A stretch of 17,143 nt of DNA from SHAN690 sp040905305. GTDB lineage: Bacteria > Bacteroidota > Bacteroidia > Flavobacteriales_G > Salibacteraceae. Made by a program: the position numbers and the translations under genes. Under the pieces are notes generated by a model. The model did not search any database and was not told the origin of the DNA. It worked only from the letters and a program-made list of their open reading frames with translations. Position 1 is the stretch's first letter. Every line of letters starts with the position of its first letter. Shown piece after piece: positions 13,830-17,143 of this stretch. The stretch spans positions 1-17,143 of the forward strand of contig JBBDRU010000311.1 in assembly GCA_040905305.1 (NCBI GenBank), in the 5' to 3' direction.

Positions 13830-14639
13830 ATGAAAAACTGTTGTCTAATAACCCCAAAGCCACACTTGTTCTTATTCCTCCTCATTGCGTTCATGCCATG
13901 TTTTGTTGAAATTGCTCACGCTCAGGATAAATGGAATCGAAGCCTTTTTTTGGAGACCGGGCGCGAAAATCAACTATTCAAAAACAACGATAATCACGGT
14001 GTTATGAAAGTTCCCGACATAAACAGGAACTTTTTGATAAGGATCGGTATGGAATATGAAAAAAACAAACTTATTCAAACCGCATCACTGGATTACCGAA
14101 CCTATAACATAACTACTACAGTTTGGCAGCCACCAACACCAATTCAAACTGGATATGGTTATCATATTGGAGGCATAACCTCGTTTGCATACACTTTGGA
14201 ACAGACCGTAATCGGAAGTACTACGAGTGTGTTTTTTCTGCGCGTAGGCATTGGAATCAAAGCAGGATTGGTGAATCGCGGTACAATACTGAACCCTTCA
14301 CCATACTCAGGTGATTCAATTGAAATCGTTCAAGACCTGCATTTTTATGAAGACGGAACACTGGCTTTCTCTTCGGTATCAGTCTTAAGCAGAAGTTCAC
14401 CATTCTTTTTAGGCGTACAAGCGCACCTTGTACCTGGCTTTAATATTACCGAAAGGTTAGCAGTGTCCGTGATCCCACACTTCAGTCCGGGATTGATCAC
14501 ATTCTTCCAAAATGATTATTACTACAACGATTTTGCACGCAACCTACAAGGAAGTGGAAGCCTAACAAGCAAAGGAACTTCCTATGGAATCCGAGTGAGG
14601 ATTGCATACAATATTGATCCGGAACATAAAAAAAATTAA
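13830..14639 (+). CDS. Exported probable beta-barrel protein 2
   Basis: A 269-residue exported protein, intact where its upstream paralog is frameshifted. The N-terminal 32 residues form a signal peptide (LFLFLLIAFMPCFVEIAHAQ). The body has short amphipathic strands typical of small Bacteroidota outer-membrane proteins: FLIRIGMEYEKNKLIQTASL, VFFLRVGIGIKAGL, FFLGVQAHLVPGFNI and YGIRVRIAYNI near the end. The last strand is followed by a short charged tail (DPEHKKN), which is unusual for a barrel because its C-terminal aromatic signal is normally terminal. I cannot assign a family; a host-lineage-specific outer-membrane or periplasmic protein is the best description. It probably arose by tandem duplication with the gene at 12982 and is far diverged from it. 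Confidence 0.75.
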   Translation: MKNCCLITPKPHLFLFLLIAFMPCFVEIAHAQDKWNRSLFLETGRENQLFKNNDNHGVMKVPDINRNFLIRIGMEYEKNKLIQTASLDYRTYNITTTVWQPPTPIQTGYGYHIGGITSFAYTLEQTVIGSTTSVFFLRVGIGIKAGLVNRGTILNPSPYSGDSIEIVQDLHFYEDGTLAFSSVSVLSRSSPFFLGVQAHLVPGFNITERLAVSVIPHFSPGLITFFQNDYYYNDFARNLQGSGSLTSKGTSYGIRVRIAYNIDPEHKKN

Positions 14640-14647
14640 TTGAATTA

Positions 14648-14751
14648 TCACTTTGTCCTCTCTACAATTCTGAAGCGATAAATATCAAAGGTGGCAGGTT
14701 TTCATAAATCAGCACACCATATTTTCCATCCGAAAATGAAGTAATTTTCAA
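14648..14751 (-). pseudogene. Possible decayed gene end, unidentified
   Basis: On the minus strand, two overlapping frames join into a protein-like C-terminus: FSDGKYGVLIYENLP (about 14738 down to 14692), then after one frame change FDIYRFRIVERTK and stop (14689 down to 14648). Neither frame is open for long: stops lie just outside each segment. The aromatic-rich, strand-like character suggests the last strands of an exported protein, but I recognise no family. It could be chance translation of AT-rich DNA. Confidence 0.22.
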
Positions 14752-15116
14752 TTATTCGGTTCTCAAATAAAAACTACATCGTTTTTTATCTCCTTCGGAA
14801 ATTTAATCTAAATAGCGCGTAACAAACTGTATATATGACTATTAACATACATAAAAAGATTTGTACAACCGTTTACAATCATTTGCTATCGATATTAAAC
14901 GGGTAATCACCGAATCGACTCTGAGCCTGGCCATTCCTTTGCGTCATCGTTCTTTCAAACATCGCTAAAGTATTACCACTGCACGTCATAAGAAGTAAGA
15001 AATAAGAGCGCAAGAGGCGTAGGAATAAATGCAAGGACAGATGCAGTCGCAAGAAAAGCAACGAGCGAAAGAGTGATAAATAAATAAATGTTCAACTAAC
15101 TTAAAAACCACAAATT
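14752..15116. other. Intergenic region before ssb, no gene seen
   Basis: I see no convincing gene here. The first part is AT-rich. From about 14988 to 15090 the plus strand is strongly purine-rich (AAGAAGTAAGAAATAAGAGC and similar), ending in TAAATAAATAAATG and an A-rich leader before the ssb ATG. This could be a long 5' leader of ssb. A TTTG at about 14861 and another near 14879 are poor promoter candidates. A minus-strand open frame through 14879-15061 has a low-complexity Leu/Arg composition and is rejected. Confidence 0.4.
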
Positions 15117-15464
15117 ATGAACGCTTTAAGAAACAGAGTACAATTGATCGGACACCTAGGAATGGATCCAGAAGTAAAAACATTTGACAAGGACAAAAAA
15201 CTTACCCGTGTGTCCATCGCAACAAACGAAGTGTATTACAACGCCAAGAACGAGCGCATAGAAGAAACGCAATGGCACAATGTTGTGATGTGGGGTAAAA
15301 CGGCAGACATTGCCGAGAAATACCTCAAGAAAGGCCAGGAAATTGCACTTGAAGGCAAATTGGTCAACAAAAGCTGGGAAACCAAAGAAGGCGAAAAGCG
15401 CTATAGCACGGAAATCAACGTGAGTGAATTCGTAATGCTCGGCAAAAAAGAAGCCGCTGCATAA
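15117..15464 (+). CDS. ssb: Single-stranded DNA-binding protein, short form without acidic tail
   Basis: A 115-residue SSB that consists of one OB fold. The start MNALRNRVQLIGHLGMDPEV, the RVSIATNE strand, the TQWHNVVMWGKTADIAEKYL segment, KKGQEIALEGKL and a final VSEFVML are typical of bacterial SSB. It binds single-stranded DNA during replication, repair and recombination, usually as a tetramer. It ends GKKEAAA and lacks both the flexible linker and the acidic DDDLPF-like tip that main SSBs use to recruit partner enzymes. Bacteroidota often carry such a short second SSB beside a full-length one, so this is probably an accessory form. It has its own strong terminator and faces prmC. Confidence 0.95.
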   Translation: MNALRNRVQLIGHLGMDPEVKTFDKDKKLTRVSIATNEVYYNAKNERIEETQWHNVVMWGKTADIAEKYLKKGQEIALEGKLVNKSWETKEGEKRYSTEINVSEFVMLGKKEAAA

Positions 15465-15490
15465 TCAATTGCCAGCTTCAGATTGAGTCT

Positions 15491-15522
15491 AAAGGCTGTC
15501 TCTACGGGGACGGCCTTTTTTT
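15491..15522 (+). terminator. Intrinsic terminator of ssb
   Basis: AAAGGCTGTCTC (15491-15502) pairs with GGGACGGCCTTT (15507-15518) around a TACG tetraloop, a 12-bp stem with two G-U pairs, running into a seven-T tract (15516-15522). Confidence 0.92.
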
Positions 15523-15540
15523 GTTCTAGCCTGTCCTGCT

Positions 15541-15568
15541 AAAAAACCGCATTGGTCAATGCAGTTTT
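15541..15568 (-). terminator. Intrinsic terminator of prmC overlapping its last codons
   Basis: On the minus strand, AAAACTGCATTG pairs with CAATGCGGTTTT (one A-C mismatch, two-base loop), followed by a T-run (15546 down to 15541). The upstream arm contains the last codons of prmC, and the TGA (15558-15556) sits across the top of the stem, so translation to the stop would run into the hairpin. Confidence 0.75.
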
Positions 15569-16389
15569 AAAAACCTTGGTTTACCGTTAAGATCGTTTTT
15601 CACAGTCAACAATCCAGACCAGAAACTCTGAACGGCTCTTGAAAGTTCTTCAACATCGCTGGCATGGGTTTCAAAATAAACCCGTTTTACACCTGCCTTC
15701 TTCGCAACATCAGCAATGCGCTTAAAAAAATAGAACGGTTCATTTTCAGGAGCAAACAGCGCCAGATGTGGTTCATGGTTTTGCACATTGGGTGCTAACG
15801 ATCCGTTGAGATTATTTGGAATATAGGGCGGGTTGCTTACCACAACATCTACCTGGTTTAGTTGAAAGTTTGATTGCCTCAAATCGCATAGTGCAAACCG
15901 TATCGGCAAATGCGTTTTAGCCGCATTTTGACGAGCCACCGCCAGAGCATCCTCAGAAACATCGCAAGCGCTAACTTCCCAATATGGTCTGGCTGATTTT
16001 AACGCCAAAGCAATACACCCGGAACCTGTTCCAACATCCAAAACCCTCAAATCAAGTGAAGACTCCTCTTCTAACACCCATTCTACCAGCTCTTCGGTTT
16101 CAGGCCTCGGTATCAATACGCGCTCATCCACAAATAAATCAAGGTCAAAAAAAGTGGATTTGTTGAAAATATACTGAATCGGCCGCTTGTTCTGAAGCTC
16201 CGCGATCACCTCTTTCCATCGGTTTAAGCGATCAGTAGCAACCACATCATCATTGTGTAAATAGGCTTGAGCTCTGTTCCATCCTTCGATTTCCAAAACA
16301 CACCAATGGTAGAGGCTTTGCAATTCGCCCTGCAAATAGTGAGCGCTGAGTTCACTATAGAAATATTGCCGCAACGAAGCGTGATTCAT
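15556..16389 (-). CDS. prmC: Release factor glutamine N5-methyltransferase
   Basis: PrmC (HemK) methylates the glutamine of the GGQ motif in peptide release factors RF1 and RF2, using SAM, which improves peptide release at stop codons. The 277-residue length is normal. An N-terminal helical domain (residues 1-85) binds the release factor. The catalytic domain shows LIPRPETEELVEW (about 92-104), the SAM motif VLDVGTGSGCIALAL (about 114-128), a CDVSEDAL acidic loop, and the diagnostic VVSNPPYIP with N186-P-P-Y binding the target glutamine. The start MNHASLRQYF is the first ATG of the frame. It is convergent with ssb, separated by back-to-back terminators, and divergent from the next methyltransferase across 83 bases. 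Confidence 0.96.
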   Translation of the reverse strand: MNHASLRQYFYSELSAHYLQGELQSLYHWCVLEIEGWNRAQAYLHNDDVVATDRLNRWKEVIAELQNKRPIQYIFNKSTFFDLDLFVDERVLIPRPETEELVEWVLEEESSLDLRVLDVGTGSGCIALALKSARPYWEVSACDVSEDALAVARQNAAKTHLPIRFALCDLRQSNFQLNQVDVVVSNPPYIPNNLNGSLAPNVQNHEPHLALFAPENEPFYFFKRIADVAKKAGVKRVYFETHASDVEELSRAVQSFWSGLLTVKNDLNGKPRFLKLH

Positions 16390-16420
16390 TAATAACAGAA
16401 TTTATGGTCTTTCAATGTGG

Positions 16421-16439
16421 TGCAAACCGCACATTTGCA
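16421..16439. promoter_or_regulatory. Inverted repeat in the prmC / methyltransferase divergent spacer
   Basis: TGCAAA (16421-16426) and TTTGCA (16434-16439) form a dyad with a 7-base spacer between the two divergent starts. It might be a shared regulator site; the TTTG and its complement could also be -33 elements facing both ways. No clear -7 element accompanies them. Confidence 0.25.
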
Positions 16440-16472
16440 AAGCAACATTGTTTCTCAAAAAAAACACTATAA

Positions 16473-17075
16473 ATGAGTGATCAGATTTTTAATACCGACT
16501 ACTGGGAAACGCGATGGAAGAACGGGCAAACAGGCTGGGATATTGGCTATGCCTCCCCACCGATTATTGAATATTTCAAAACCGTTGCAAATAAAAATGC
16601 GCGGATTCTAATACCCGGGTGTGGCAATGCATGGGAAGGTGAGGCTTTGCTAAATATGGGGTTTAAAAATGTGTATTTACTTGATATTTCATCATCTGCC
16701 TTGAAATGTTTTCAGGAGAGGGTGAAGCATTTTCCAGAAAATCAAATCATCAACGATGACTTTTTTGAACTCAATGATTCTTTTGACTTCATCGTTGAAC
16801 AAACATTTTTTTGTGCCCTACCTCCTTCTCTGCGTCCAAATTATGCCGAAAACGCTCATCGTCTATTGACTGAAAATGGCAAACTTATCGGTGTGTTGTT
16901 TGATACTGTCTTTGATTTCGACCACCCGCCATTTGGTGGAAATGCTGAAGAATACCGTAGCTATTTCGAGCCGTTTTTTGATATACTGCACCTTGAACGC
17001 GCCTATAACAGCATTGAACCCCGACAAGGAAATGAACTTTTTATAGAGGCAAGAAAAAAAACCAAAACGTATTAA
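16473..17075 (+). CDS. Thiopurine-methyltransferase-like SAM-dependent methyltransferase
   Basis: A 200-residue class I methyltransferase of the TPMT-like superfamily. The N-terminal YWETRWKNGQTGWDIGYASP is the family signature (W...W..G..GWD.G..SP). The SAM motif ILIPGCGNAWEGEAL lies at about residues 45-59, then VYLLDISSSAL, the acidic DDFFEL, and DFIVEQTFFCALPPSLRPNY around 108-127. HPPFGGNAEEYRSYFEPFFD near the end is also shared by this group. Bacterial members methylate thiols, selenium or tellurium compounds, or halides; the substrate here cannot be read from sequence. It stands alone on the plus strand, divergent from prmC. The 68 bases after it contain no feature I can support. Confidence 0.88.
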   Translation: MSDQIFNTDYWETRWKNGQTGWDIGYASPPIIEYFKTVANKNARILIPGCGNAWEGEALLNMGFKNVYLLDISSSALKCFQERVKHFPENQIINDDFFELNDSFDFIVEQTFFCALPPSLRPNYAENAHRLLTENGKLIGVLFDTVFDFDHPPFGGNAEEYRSYFEPFFDILHLERAYNSIEPRQGNELFIEARKKTKTY

Positions 17076-17143
17076 AGGAGCATGTCTTATGTAAGCTTCC
17101 CTTAAAACCGAACTGTTTAAAAGTAGAATAATTAATTTTAGAC

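Noticed and set aside
14879..15061. Minus-strand open frame upstream of ssb
   Set aside because: Its translation is a Leu/Arg/Phe-rich low-complexity run that reflects the purine-rich plus strand; no start context or homology.

Overview
The window looks like a chromosomal piece of a Bacteroidota genome, most likely from the order Flavobacteriales. The evidence is moderate GC content, A-rich start regions without clear Shine-Dalgarno sites, a TAnnTTTG-type -7 element, a short SSB of the Bacteroidota kind, and several large proteins joining a sensor head to a SpoIIE/PP2C phosphatase. There is no transposase, integrase, tRNA, rRNA or CRISPR array.

Layout: (1) 1-97, minus strand: the first 32 codons of a Y-family DNA polymerase (dinB), cut by the window edge. 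(2) 379-12527, plus strand: five SpoIIE-type phosphatases, called A to E here: A 379-2532, B 3545-5797, C 6789-8945, D 8942-11131, E 11139-12527. A, C and D carry periplasmic sensor plus multi-helix membrane modules, B carries TPR repeats and one membrane helix, and E carries six membrane helices with a WPGA motif. All five share a coiled coil and an almost interchangeable phosphatase domain. C, D and E follow a SAM-dependent methyltransferase (5977-6792) in a tight operon with GTGA and ATGA stop/start overlaps. A small secreted protein (2886-3245) and the debris of a YceI-like gene lie between A and B. (3) 12982-14639: two paralogous exported, probable beta-barrel proteins, the first with an apparent frameshift near its end. 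(4) 14640-15116: an intergenic stretch with a possible decayed gene end. (5) 15117-17075: ssb, convergent prmC (minus), and a divergent TPMT-like methyltransferase.

The most notable feature is how the phosphatase cluster appears to have evolved. The 3' parts of B, D and E are mosaics with exact shared blocks (240 nt B/D, 86 nt B/E, 69 nt D/E), as expected from recent gene conversion. After A, B and E, but not inside the C-D-E operon, lie composite repeats. Each holds extra, decayed copies of the phosphatase C-terminal codons (DDVCVIGVR plus stop) joined to structured spacer DNA. One 69-nt spacer occurs twice and folds into a long imperfect stem with two inner hairpins; its two stem differences both keep base pairing. 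I read these tails as scars of former paralogs, or as repeat units used for recombination of a sensor-swapping phosphatase family.

Functionally, the five proteins are predicted to sit in the inner membrane, sense different cues and dephosphorylate a cytoplasmic Ser/Thr phosphoprotein. No anti-sigma kinase or STAS target is encoded here, so the target is unknown.
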